A program made the translations under genes and the position numbers. Below the pieces are notes generated by a model, which was not told the origin of the DNA, did no database searches, and worked only from the letters and a program-made list of their open reading frames with translations. Positions 26,127 to 33,904 of a stretch of DNA of 64,000 nt are shown piece after piece (positions within the stretch are counted from its first letter, which is position 1; every line of letters starts with the position of its first letter). Location: positions 1 through 64,000 of the forward strand of contig SRUQ01000010.1 in NCBI GenBank assembly GCA_004791255.1, given 5' to 3'. The DNA comes from a bacterium M00.F.Ca.ET.205.01.1.1 (GTDB lineage: Bacteria > Pseudomonadota > Alphaproteobacteria > Rhizobiales > Rhizobiaceae).

Positions 26127-27194
26127 GTGAAAATCATCAAGACACTGGCCGCCATTGCGGCCCTTGGCGTCGCGGCCATGACGATGCCTGCGCATGCAGG
26201 CGAAGGCCTCATCGGCGTGCTGATGCCGACCAAGACCTCGCAGCGCTGGATCAACGACGGCGACGCCGTCAAGTCGCAGCTCGAGGCTCTCGGCTACAAG
26301 GTCGACCTGCAGTACGCGCAGGACGACATTCCCAACCAGCTCAGCCAGCTGGAAAACGAAATCACCAAGGGCCCGAAGGCGCTGATCATCGCTTCGATCG
26401 ACGGCACCACCATGGCTGACGCGCTGCAGAAGGCCAACGATGCCGGCGTCGTCGTCGTCGCCTATGACCGCCTGATCAAGAAGACCAAGAATGTCGACTA
26501 CTACACCACCTTCGACAATTTCGGCGTCGGCGTGATCCAGGCGAATTCGCTGGTCAAGGGCCTCAAGGAGCGCTTCCCGAACACCAAGCCGTGGAACGTC
26601 GAACTGTTCGGCGGCTCGCCGGACGACAACAACGCCTTCTTCTTCTACAACGGCGCAATCTCCATCTTGCAGCCGCTGATCGACGACGGCTCGATCAAGA
26701 TCAAGTCGGGCCAGACCGGCATGGACAAGGTCGGCACGCTGCGCTGGCTCGCCGCCACCGCCCAGGCACGCATGGACAACCTGCTCTCGGCCAACTACTC
26801 GGACGGCAGCCGCGTCGATGGCGTTCTGTCGCCGTATGACGGCCTTTCGCGCGGCATCACTGCCTCGCTGCGCGCTGTCGGTTACGGCACCGACGCACAG
26901 CCCTGGCCGATCGTGACCGGTCAGGACGCCGAAACCGCTTCGGTGAAGCTGATCATCTCGGGCGAGCAGTACTCGACCGTGTTCAAGGACACCCGCGAAC
27001 TGGCCAAGGCCACCGTGCAGCTGGTCGATAAGGTGCTCTCGGGCGGCAAGCCCGACGGCCTCGACGAAAAGACCTACAACAACGACGTCAAGGTCGTTCC
27101 CTCGATCCTGTTGACGCCGCATGAGGTCGACAAGTCGAACTACCAGGCGCAGGTCGTCGACTCCGGCTACATCAAGGCCGACGAGCTGAAGTAA
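26127..27194 (+). CDS. chvE: ChvE-like periplasmic monosaccharide-binding protein
   Basis: 355 residues. A signal peptide (MKIIKTLAAIAALGVAAMTM, cleavage after AHA) precedes a type I periplasmic-binding protein: IGVLMPTKTSQRWINDGDAV, LENEITKGPKALIIASIDGT and VFKDTRELAKATVQLVDKVL. ChvE binds arabinose, galactose, glucose and related sugars and hands them to the GguAB transporter; in Agrobacterium it also contacts VirA, and no virA is in this window. GTG 26127 is the start, with GGGAGAG 7 nt upstream. A terminator-like hairpin separates it from gguA. Confidence 0.93.
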   Translation: MKIIKTLAAIAALGVAAMTMPAHAGEGLIGVLMPTKTSQRWINDGDAVKSQLEALGYKVDLQYAQDDIPNQLSQLENEITKGPKALIIASIDGTTMADALQKANDAGVVVVAYDRLIKKTKNVDYYTTFDNFGVGVIQANSLVKGLKERFPNTKPWNVELFGGSPDDNNAFFFYNGAISILQPLIDDGSIKIKSGQTGMDKVGTLRWLAATAQARMDNLLSANYSDGSRVDGVLSPYDGLSRGITASLRAVGYGTDAQPWPIVTGQDAETASVKLIISGEQYSTVFKDTRELAKATVQLVDKVLSGGKPDGLDEKTYNNDVKVVPSILLTPHEVDKSNYQAQVVDSGYIKADELK

Positions 27195-27208
27195 TTTAGC
27201 CTCCAAGG

Positions 27209-27240
27209 AAGGGGTCCTGCGCGACGCAGGGCCCCTTTTC
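27209..27240 (+). terminator. Hairpin/T-run between chvE and gguA
   Basis: AAGGGGTCCTGCG pairs with CGCAGGGCCCCTT (one G-T wobble) around a 3-nt loop, ending CCCCTTTTC, 15 bp after the chvE stop. It probably causes partial termination, so that the abundant binding protein is made in excess over the membrane parts, as in many ABC operons. Confidence 0.7.
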
Positions 27241-27381
27241 GTTCAGAAGCGACCCCGGTATTGTTTTTGCCGGCTTCTGCAGGGCCATGCGCCGTCGCGG
27301 CGCGGACCAGACTGCAGTATATTGATTTCGCGCATGACGCTCTCCAAAACCGGAAGCATGCGCAAGGGAGCGGAATTCCTG

Positions 27382-28917
27382 ATGACCTCGACGATTTTGG
27401 AGATGCGCGACATCACCAAGACGTTCCCCGGCGTGAAGGCGCTGTCGAACGTCAACCTCAGTGTTGAGGAAGGTGAGATTCACGCCATCGTCGGCGAGAA
27501 TGGCGCCGGCAAATCGACGCTGATGAAGGTCCTGTCAGGCGTCTATCCCACCGGCACCTATGAGGGTCAGATCGTCTTTCGCGGCCAGGAAAGCCACTTC
27601 AAGGGCATCCACGACAGCGAGCAAATCGGCATCGTCATCATTCACCAGGAGCTTGCCCTTGTGCCGATGCTGTCGATCGCGGAAAACATCTTCCTCGGCA
27701 ACGAGCACGCTACCTATGGCGTCATCGACTGGAACGCCAACGAGAAGCGCACCAAGGCGCTGCTCGACAAGGTCGGCCTCAAGGAAGATCCGAAGACGCT
27801 CATCACCAATATCGGTGTCGGCAAGCAGCAGCTTGTCGAGATCGCCAAGGCACTGAGCAAGGAAGTGAAGCTGTTGATCCTCGACGAGCCGACGGCCTCG
27901 CTCAGCGAAAAGGACAGCCAGGCGCTGCTCGACCTTCTGCTCGAGTTCAAGCGCCAGGGCATGACCTCGATCCTGATCTCACACAAGCTCAACGAGGTGA
28001 ACCGGGTCGCCGACAAGGTCACGGTGATCCGCGACGGACGTACCATCGAGACCCTGCCCCGAAAAGACATCAGCGAAGACCGCATCATCACCTCGATGGT
28101 CGGCCGTTCGCTCGACGACCGCTACCCGCCGCGCGAGCCGAAGATCGGTGACGTGGTCTTCGAGGTCAAGGACTGGTCGGTCTACCACCCGATCCACGCC
28201 GAGCGCCAGGTGATCAAGAACGTCAACCTCAATGTGCGCAAGGGCGAGGTGGTTGGCATCGCCGGATTGATGGGCGCCGGCCGAACCGAATTCGCGATGA
28301 GCCTGTTCGGGCGCTCCTACGGCCGGCATATCACCGGCGAGGTTCTGCACCAAGGCAAGCCCGTCGATCTTTCGACGGTGAGCAAGGCGGTGGAAAATGG
28401 CATCGCCTACGTCACCGAAGACCGCAAGACCTACGGTCTCAACCTCATCGATCATATCAAGCACAATGTGACGCTTGCGAATTTGGGCGGCGTTTCGAGC
28501 CGTGGCGTCATCGACGACATGCGCGAAATGAGCGTGGCCAACGACTATCGCAAGAAGACCAACATCCGCGCCTCCAGCGTCTATCAGCTGACCGGCAATC
28601 TTTCGGGCGGCAACCAGCAGAAGGTGGTGCTGTCGAAATGGCTGTTCGCCGACCCTGAACTGCTGATCCTCGACGAGCCGACACGCGGCATCGACGTCGG
28701 CGCCAAGTACGAAATCTATACGATCATCGCCCGCCTCGCCGCCGAGGGCAAAGCGATCATCGTGATCTCGTCGGAAATGCCTGAGTTGCTCGGCATAACC
28801 GACCGCATCTATGTCATGAACGAAGGGCGTATCGTCGGCGAAATGGCGGCAAGTGACGCCAGCCAGGAAAAAATCATGCGCGCCATCGTTCGCGGAGAAG
28901 GAAAAAAAGCATCATGA
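27382..28917 (+). CDS. gguA: Sugar ABC transporter ATPase (GguA-like)
   Basis: 511 residues with two nucleotide-binding domains, as usual for sugar importers. Domain 1: Walker A VGENGAGKSTLMK, Walker B LLILDEPTAS. Domain 2: a degenerate Walker A region GIAGLMGAGRTEF, signature NLSGGNQQKVVLSKWL, Walker B LLILDEPTRGID. The degenerate second Walker A is typical of this family. The start MTSTILEMRDITKTFPGVKA matches family members; a further 20 upstream codons are open but unlikely. It overlaps gguB by 4 bp. Confidence 0.93.
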   Translation: MTSTILEMRDITKTFPGVKALSNVNLSVEEGEIHAIVGENGAGKSTLMKVLSGVYPTGTYEGQIVFRGQESHFKGIHDSEQIGIVIIHQELALVPMLSIAENIFLGNEHATYGVIDWNANEKRTKALLDKVGLKEDPKTLITNIGVGKQQLVEIAKALSKEVKLLILDEPTASLSEKDSQALLDLLLEFKRQGMTSILISHKLNEVNRVADKVTVIRDGRTIETLPRKDISEDRIITSMVGRSLDDRYPPREPKIGDVVFEVKDWSVYHPIHAERQVIKNVNLNVRKGEVVGIAGLMGAGRTEFAMSLFGRSYGRHITGEVLHQGKPVDLSTVSKAVENGIAYVTEDRKTYGLNLIDHIKHNVTLANLGGVSSRGVIDDMREMSVANDYRKKTNIRASSVYQLTGNLSGGNQQKVVLSKWLFADPELLILDEPTRGIDVGAKYEIYTIIARLAAEGKAIIVISSEMPELLGITDRIYVMNEGRIVGEMAASDASQEKIMRAIVRGEGKKAS

Positions 28918-30206
28918 GCACAGAAAGCGCTCCCGCACCGCAGAGCGGCGCAGCCGAAGACGTCAAGCAAGGTCCGCGCGTCGCCGTCTCGGCGCTGACG
29001 ACGAACCTGCGCGAATACGGACTGATCATCGCGCTGATCGTGATCATGCTGTTCTTCCAGTACACGACGTCGGGAACGCTGTTCAAACCGGTCAACCTCA
29101 GCAACTTGGTGCAGCAGAACTCGTTCATCATCGTGATGGCGCTGGGCATGCTGCTGGTGATCGTCTCCGGCCATATCGACCTCAGCGTCGGATCGGTCGC
29201 CGGCTTCATCGGCGCGCTGGCGGCGATGATGATGGTCATCTGGCCGCTCGGAATGTTCAGCAATCCGCTTGTTGTCTCGATCGTCTGCCTGATCATGGGC
29301 GGCCTTATCGGCGCGGCGCAAGGCTACTGGATCGCCTATCACCGGATACCGAGCTTCATCGTGACCCTGGCGGGCATGCTGATCTTCCGCGGCATCTGCC
29401 AGGCGCTGCTCGGCGGCGGCTCGTCGGTCGGCCCGCTTCCCGACAGCTTCAAGGCGCTGAGTTCGGGCTTCATTCCGGACGTGATCGGACCGCTGACCCT
29501 GGTCCCGCCGACGGTGAATGCCGCCGGCAAGACCATTCTCGGCAGCGGGCTTACGCTGCATATGACGACGATCGTGCTCGGCCTGATCGCGGTGCTGGCC
29601 TATGCCTATTTCGGCTTCAGGACACGGCGCAAGCGCGAACAGCACGGCTATGAGGCCGAGCCCTTTTCGCTGTTCGTCATCAAGACGCTGGTCGGCAGCG
29701 CGCTGGCGCTGTTCCTGGTCTTCCAGTTCGCGAGCTACAGGGGCCTGCCGGTCGTGCTGATGGTGATGGGCGTGCTGATCTCGCTGTTCGTCTTCGTCAC
29801 CAAGCGCATGACCATCGGCCGCCGCATCTATGCCATGGGCGGCAACGCCAAGGCGGCGCAGCTCTCGGGCATCAACACCGAGCGGCTGACGCTGCTGGTG
29901 TTCGTCAACATGGGTGTGCTTTCGGCGCTCGGCGGCCTGATCATCGCCGCACGCCTCGGCCAGGCGGTGCCAGCCGCCGGCCTCGGGAGCGAACTCGACG
30001 TCATCGCGGCCGTCTTCATCGGCGGCGCCTCGGCGATGGGCGGCGTCGGACAGGTGATCGGCGCGGTGGTCGGCGGCTTCATCATGGGCGTGATGAACAA
30101 CGGCATGTCGATCATGGGCGTCAATGTCGACTGGCAGCAGGTGGTCAAGGGCCTGGTGCTGCTCGGCGCCGTGATCTTCGACGTCTACAACAAGAACAAG
30201 GCCTGA
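28914..30206 (+). CDS. gguB: Sugar ABC transporter permease (GguB-like)
   Basis: 430 residues with about 10-12 membrane helices. The family signatures VIVSGHIDLSVGSVAGFIGA and IGGASAMGGVGQVIGAVVGG, with MNNGMSIMGVNVDWQQVVKG near the end, mark an RbsC/XylH-type permease. It is long for the family owing to a central basic stretch (FRTRRKREQHGYEAEP) between helices. It starts within the last codons of gguA (ATGA overlap). Confidence 0.93.
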   Translation: MSTESAPAPQSGAAEDVKQGPRVAVSALTTNLREYGLIIALIVIMLFFQYTTSGTLFKPVNLSNLVQQNSFIIVMALGMLLVIVSGHIDLSVGSVAGFIGALAAMMMVIWPLGMFSNPLVVSIVCLIMGGLIGAAQGYWIAYHRIPSFIVTLAGMLIFRGICQALLGGGSSVGPLPDSFKALSSGFIPDVIGPLTLVPPTVNAAGKTILGSGLTLHMTTIVLGLIAVLAYAYFGFRTRRKREQHGYEAEPFSLFVIKTLVGSALALFLVFQFASYRGLPVVLMVMGVLISLFVFVTKRMTIGRRIYAMGGNAKAAQLSGINTERLTLLVFVNMGVLSALGGLIIAARLGQAVPAAGLGSELDVIAAVFIGGASAMGGVGQVIGAVVGGFIMGVMNNGMSIMGVNVDWQQVVKGLVLLGAVIFDVYNKNKA

Positions 30207-30295
30207 CAGGAGCAATTCCGGCGGTTTTCCCACAGGAATTGCGTAGGAACAAAATACTTGGAGCGGGTCAGGCACCCAGCTGAACCGCTCCGGCG
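30207..30295 (+). repeat. Two-hairpin intergenic element after gguB
   Basis: Two consecutive stem-loops: GCAATTCC (30212-30219) with GGAATTGC (30235-30242), then GGAGCGG (about 30257-30263) with CCGCTCC (about 30286-30292). The composition and two-stem build suggest a mobile intergenic palindrome of rhizobial type, though only one copy is seen here. It could also end or process the gguB mRNA ahead of gguC. The next ~200 bp to gguC show nothing else clear. Confidence 0.5.
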
Positions 30296-30492
30296 AGGCA
30301 ACGAGGAAGGCATACGGGTCCAGATCGCGATGCTGCCGGCAACCCGCCGGCTAAAAGAAGTCCCCTGAGGGACCAGGCTCGCGAGCGCAATCCGGACGAA
30401 AAGTTTCACCCGTGGCGCGGAATGGTCCCGAGCCGCGACGGCTAGGGTTTGCCGGATCGGCAACCGGGCCAAGGCAAAAGAGAGGGTATATC

Positions 30493-31485
30493 ATGCTGAT
30501 CTCCCAGATCCTCGACGACGCCGAGACGATCCGCGTCGTGGCCCGCAACGGCGGCAAGACCCGGGTCATCAACGGCGCCCGCAGCGTCTATTCGCTGGCG
30601 ATGGAGGCGGCGCGCACCGGCACCGGGCTCGCCGCGCTCATCGAGCGCAAGGGATATGGCGAAACGGTCGATCTCGACGCCGTCTACAAGAAGGGGCGGC
30701 TGGTCTCGCCGATCAATCACCCCGACCCGGCGCACCTCCACCTCACCGGCACCGGCCTCACGCATCTGGGTTCTGCGGCGACGCGCGATTCCATGCACAA
30801 GAAGCTCAGCGCCGACGGCGAGGAGCAGCTCACCGATTCCATGAAGATGTTCCGCATGGGGCTGGAAGGCGGCAAGCCGGCCAAGGGCCAGACCGGCGTG
30901 CAGCCGGAGTGGTTCTACAAGGGCAACGGCACCATGGCGGTGGCGCCGGGTGCGGCGTTGATGTCGCCGGCGTTTGCCCAGGATGCCGGCGAGGAGCCGG
31001 AGATCGCCGGCATCTACGTCATCGGCGATGACGGCGCGCCGTTCCGCGTCGGCTTCACGCTGTCGAACGAGTTCTCGGACCACGTCACGGAGCGGGTGAA
31101 CTATCTCTTCCTCGCCCACTCCAAGCTGCGCAACGCCTCGTTCGGTCCGGAAATCCTGATCGGCGATCTGCCGGCCGACATCAGGGGCTCATCGCGCATC
31201 CTGCGCGACGGCAAGCCGCTTTGGGAAAAGCCGTTCCTGTCGGGCGAGGCGAACATGTCGCACACCATCGCCAATCTCGAACACCATCATTTCAAATACT
31301 CAGCCTTCCGCCAGCCGGGCGACGTGCATGTGCACATGTTCGGCACCGCGACGCTGTCCTTCGCTGACGGCGTCAAGACCGAGGCTGGCGACGTGTTCGA
31401 GATCGAAGCCGGGGATTTCGGCCTGCCGCTGCGCAACCCGCTCGAAATCGAAAAGCCGGTGAAGGTGTCGGTGAAGGCGCTGTAG
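30493..31485 (+). CDS. gguC: GguC/AraD1 family protein
   Basis: 330 residues of the fumarylacetoacetate-hydrolase-like fold: PINHPDPAHLHLTGTGLTHL, QPEWFYKGNGTMAVAPG, EEPEIAGIYVIGDDGAPFRV with an acidic metal site, and the distal VHMFGTATLSFADGVKTEAG. GguC accompanies chvE-gguAB in Agrobacterium; the AraD1 relatives have been linked to pentose/uronic acid breakdown, but the reaction of GguC is unproven. It lies 286 bp after gguB and may have its own promoter. AAGAGAGGG lies before the ATG. Confidence 0.85.
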   Translation: MLISQILDDAETIRVVARNGGKTRVINGARSVYSLAMEAARTGTGLAALIERKGYGETVDLDAVYKKGRLVSPINHPDPAHLHLTGTGLTHLGSAATRDSMHKKLSADGEEQLTDSMKMFRMGLEGGKPAKGQTGVQPEWFYKGNGTMAVAPGAALMSPAFAQDAGEEPEIAGIYVIGDDGAPFRVGFTLSNEFSDHVTERVNYLFLAHSKLRNASFGPEILIGDLPADIRGSSRILRDGKPLWEKPFLSGEANMSHTIANLEHHHFKYSAFRQPGDVHVHMFGTATLSFADGVKTEAGDVFEIEAGDFGLPLRNPLEIEKPVKVSVKAL

Positions 31486-31493
31486 CGACGGCC

Positions 31494-31683
31494 TTCCCTT
31501 CTCCCCCTGTGGGAGAAGGTGGATCGGCGCGCCAGCGCCGAGACGGAAGAGGGTGTTCCAGCGGAGTGAGACGTTGGTGAGCGGCTTTATGCTCGTGGCT
31601 GGACAAGCCATGTTGCCAAGCTGGAGCACCCCTCATCCGACCGAGCTTCGCTCGGCCACCTTCTCCCACAAGGGGAGAAGGTA
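31494..31683. repeat. Inverted pair of ~65-bp palindromic repeats
   Basis: The copy at 31494-31562 (TTCCCTTCTCCCCCTGTGGG onward) and the copy at 31620-31683 (ending CACAAGGGGAGAAGGT) are reverse complements of one pattern: a TTCTCCC...GGGAGAA stem, a CCGAGC/GCTCGG stem and a GAGGGTG.TCCAGC end. They fill the gap between gguC and the convergent binding-protein gene. A related pair lies at 36884-37062. They resemble REP-type elements common in Mesorhizobium. Confidence 0.7.
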
Positions 31684-31703
31684 AGGCGCGCGCTGCCCCA
31701 ACC

Positions 31704-32477
31704 TCAATAAATATCGAAGTCGAAATACTTGGCCTGGATCTTCTTGTAGGTGCCGTCGGCGACGATGGCGTCGATGGCCGCGTTGAGCTTGTCGCGAAGG
31801 GCGGTGTCGTCCAGGCGCACGGCGATGCCGGCTTCCGTCTCGGTGCCCTTGACGTCGCCGACCATCTTGCAGCAGCCGTCGCTCGCCTTCTTCATCCAGT
31901 CGACGAGCACGAACTTGTCCGAAATGACCGCATCGAGGCGGCCGTTCTGCAGATCCGTGATTGCCTCTTCCTGGGTCGGGTACAGTTTCGCCTCGGCACC
32001 CGCCTTGCCATAGACATCCTGGGCATAGTCGGCCTGGGTGGTCGAGGCCTGGGCGCCGACGGTCTTGCCGGCGAGTGCGGCCGGATCAGTGGATGTGAGA
32101 TTGCTGTCCTTCGGCGCCACCAACGCCAGCGGCGTCGTATAATATTTGTTGGTGAAGGCGACCTGCTTCTTGCGCTCCTCGGTGATGCTCATCGAGGCGA
32201 TGATGGCATCGAACTTCTTGGCCTGGAGCGCCGGAATGATGCCATCCCAATCCTGGGTGACGATCTCGCACTCCACCTTCATCTGCGCGCACAGCGCATT
32301 GGCGATGTCGATGTCGAACCCCTCGACCTTGCCGTCGGGCGTGATCGTGTTGAAGGGCGGATAGGCACCCTCGGTGCCGATCTTGATTTTTTCCACCGCC
32401 TGCGCCGACAGGGAGCCAGCACCGAGTGTCAGCATGGCGGCGGCGGCCGCCGACAGGATCCATTTCGAAATCTGCAT
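31704..32477 (-). CDS. Polar amino-acid ABC transporter, substrate-binding protein
   Basis: 257 residues. Signal peptide ILSAAAAAMLTLGAGSLSAQ, then a type II periplasmic-binding protein of the LAO/HisJ/glutamine group: IKIGTEGAYPPFNTITPDGK, VEGFDIDIANALCAQM, IIASMSITEERKKQVAFTNK. The arginine in SMSITEER is the usual ligand for the substrate carboxylate. Three extra cysteines occur (ALCAQ, CCK, ECEI). No permease or ATPase gene is adjacent, so it is an orphan binding protein here. GGGGAAC precedes the ATG. Confidence 0.87.
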   Translation of the reverse strand: MQISKWILSAAAAAMLTLGAGSLSAQAVEKIKIGTEGAYPPFNTITPDGKVEGFDIDIANALCAQMKVECEIVTQDWDGIIPALQAKKFDAIIASMSITEERKKQVAFTNKYYTTPLALVAPKDSNLTSTDPAALAGKTVGAQASTTQADYAQDVYGKAGAEAKLYPTQEEAITDLQNGRLDAVISDKFVLVDWMKKASDGCCKMVGDVKGTETEAGIAVRLDDTALRDKLNAAIDAIVADGTYKKIQAKYFDFDIY

Positions 32478-32576
32478 TGTCTTGTTCCCCTTGAGTGCCG
32501 CCATCTCGACTGCCGGCCAAGCAGCCAAGCATGGCGAAGCAGCGCAGGCAAGCACATTGCCTGCGGCTATGCGCGT

Positions 32577-33686
32577 TCAGCGCCCAGTGCGGGAAATGCT
32601 TGGGCGGAAATGCTTGGACAGCTTCAGGCCCTGCGCCTGGTAGTTGGAGCCGAGGTCGCTGCCATAGAGGGCCTGCGGCCGCTTCAGCATATGCTCATAG
32701 ACCAGCCGGCCAACGATCTGGCCGTGGTCGAGAATGAAGGGCACTTCGTGGCTGCGCACTTCCAGCACCGCCCGGCTGCCGGTGCCGCCGGCCGCGGAAT
32801 GGCCGAAGCCCGGGTCGAAGAAACCGGCATAGTGGACGCGGAATTCGCCGACCAGCGGATCGAACGGCGTCATCTCGGCGGCGTAGAGCGGCGGCACATG
32901 CACCGCCTCCTGGCTGACCAGAATGTAGAATTCGTCGGGATCGAGCACCAACTCGCCGGCGCCGCTCCTGTGGATCGGCTCCCAGAAGTCGACGACCTCC
33001 TGTGCGGCCCGCTTGTCGACATCGACCAGGCCGGTGTGATGCTTGCCGCGATAGCCGACCAGCCCATCCTGATCGCCCTTGAGGTCGATCGACAGCGCGA
33101 TGCCGCCACCCGAAATGTTCGGTGGATCGGTGGCGACCAGCGTTTCGGCGCCATGCAATTCATGCAGTTCGGCTTCCGAGAGCAGCGCATTGCCGGTGCG
33201 GAAGCGGATCTGCGACAGGCGCGATCCCGTGCGCACGACAATCGGGAAGGTACGCGGGCTGACCTCGAGATAGAGCGGGCCGGTATAGCCTGAGGCGATC
33301 TTGTCGAACTCGTGGCCGCGGTCGGTCATGACGCGGGTGAAGATGTCGAGCCGCCCGGTCGAACTCTTCGGGTTGGCGGAAGCGGACACGGTCGAGGGCA
33401 GCGCCAGGCTTTCCAGCAGCGGCACGATGTAGACGCAGCCGGTTTCCAGCACCGCGCCCTCGGCGAGGCTGAACTCATGCAGCTTCAGCCGGTCGAGTTT
33501 GTCGGCAACCCGATGATCGGGGCCGGGCAGGAAAGAGGCGCGTACGCGGAAGGCGGTGTCGCCGAGCCTGAGATCGAGGCTTGCAGGCTGAATCTGGTCG
33601 GCATCGAGCGCGCGCGTCGATTTCAGCGCGCCGGACTGGAACAGCGCCGCTATGTCCTGATCGGGAAGAATGCCTGTCTGCCGCAA
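32577..33686 (-). CDS. dcd: 2'-Deoxycytidine 5'-triphosphate deaminase, long form
   Basis: 369 residues, about twice the length of the Escherichia coli enzyme, because the dUTPase/Dcd beta-fold appears twice (about 20-190 and 200-360), as in other alphaproteobacterial members. Visible are QIQPASLDLRLGDTAFRVRA, SASANPKSSTGRLDIFTRVM and YLEVSPRTFPIVVRTGSRLS in the first half and a second AEMTPFDPLVGEFRVHYAGF block. It would turn dCTP into dUTP for dTMP synthesis. It is divergent from the metZ riboswitch. Confidence 0.87.
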   Translation of the reverse strand: MRQTGILPDQDIAALFQSGALKSTRALDADQIQPASLDLRLGDTAFRVRASFLPGPDHRVADKLDRLKLHEFSLAEGAVLETGCVYIVPLLESLALPSTVSASANPKSSTGRLDIFTRVMTDRGHEFDKIASGYTGPLYLEVSPRTFPIVVRTGSRLSQIRFRTGNALLSEAELHELHGAETLVATDPPNISGGGIALSIDLKGDQDGLVGYRGKHHTGLVDVDKRAAQEVVDFWEPIHRSGAGELVLDPDEFYILVSQEAVHVPPLYAAEMTPFDPLVGEFRVHYAGFFDPGFGHSAAGGTGSRAVLEVRSHEVPFILDHGQIVGRLVYEHMLKRPQALYGSDLGSNYQAQGLKLSKHFRPSISRTGR

Positions 33687-33739
33687 GGCGGGCTCCGCTC
33701 AAAAGCCGGTTGGCACAATGCTGTGAATGAAGCCGGCAA

Positions 33740-33768
33740 TTGACGCAAGCGCGGCGCGGGTCTAAAGG
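33740..33768 (+). promoter_or_regulatory. Promoter of the metZ riboswitch
   Basis: TTGACG (33740-33745), 17 bp, then TAAAGG (33763-33768). The predicted transcript start falls near 33775, at the left edge of the aptamer, which supports the assignment. Confidence 0.5.
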
Positions 33769-33771
33769 GTC

Positions 33772-33831
33772 GTTATCCCGTGGTGATTTGGCCGGTCGGC
33801 TTGCAGCCACGTTAAACAAGTCGCTAAAGGA
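33772..33831 (+). ncRNA. SAM-II riboswitch (metA motif) before metZ
   Basis: The segment reads CGTGGTGATTTGGCCGG, TCGGCTTGCAGCCACG, then TTAAACAAGTCGCTAAAGGA: the GTGATTTGG block, GGCTTGCAGCCAC block and downstream GCTAAA that make the SAM-II pseudoknot. P1 is CGTGG (33779-33783) with CCACG (33807-33811). SAM-II binds S-adenosylmethionine and lowers expression of methionine genes in alphaproteobacteria. Its place before metZ is the expected one, and an intrinsic terminator follows. Confidence 0.93.
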
Positions 33832-33855
33832 CCGTCGGGCCGCGAGGCCGTATGG

Positions 33856-33887
33856 ACCGGTTGCGACTTTCGCGACCGGTTTTTTTG
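33856..33887 (+). terminator. Intrinsic terminator of the SAM-II switch
   Basis: ACCGGTTGCGA pairs with TCGCGACCGGT (one wobble) around a 3-nt loop, followed by an unbroken T7 run, ending 18 bp before the metZ ATG. GACCGG (33855-33860) at its left foot can pair with CCGGTC (33792-33797) in the aptamer loop, which would prevent the terminator when SAM is absent; this is inference. Confidence 0.85.
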
Positions 33888-33904
33888 TGTCTGGAAGTAG
33901 AGCG

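Noticed and set aside
28809..30275. A 488-codon open frame opposite gguB
   Set aside because: Asp/His/Arg-rich shadow of a high-GC permease gene with no family match.
32577..33686. The double-length dCTP deaminase as an odd fusion
   Set aside because: The long duplicated form is usual in alphaproteobacteria, so it is not novel.
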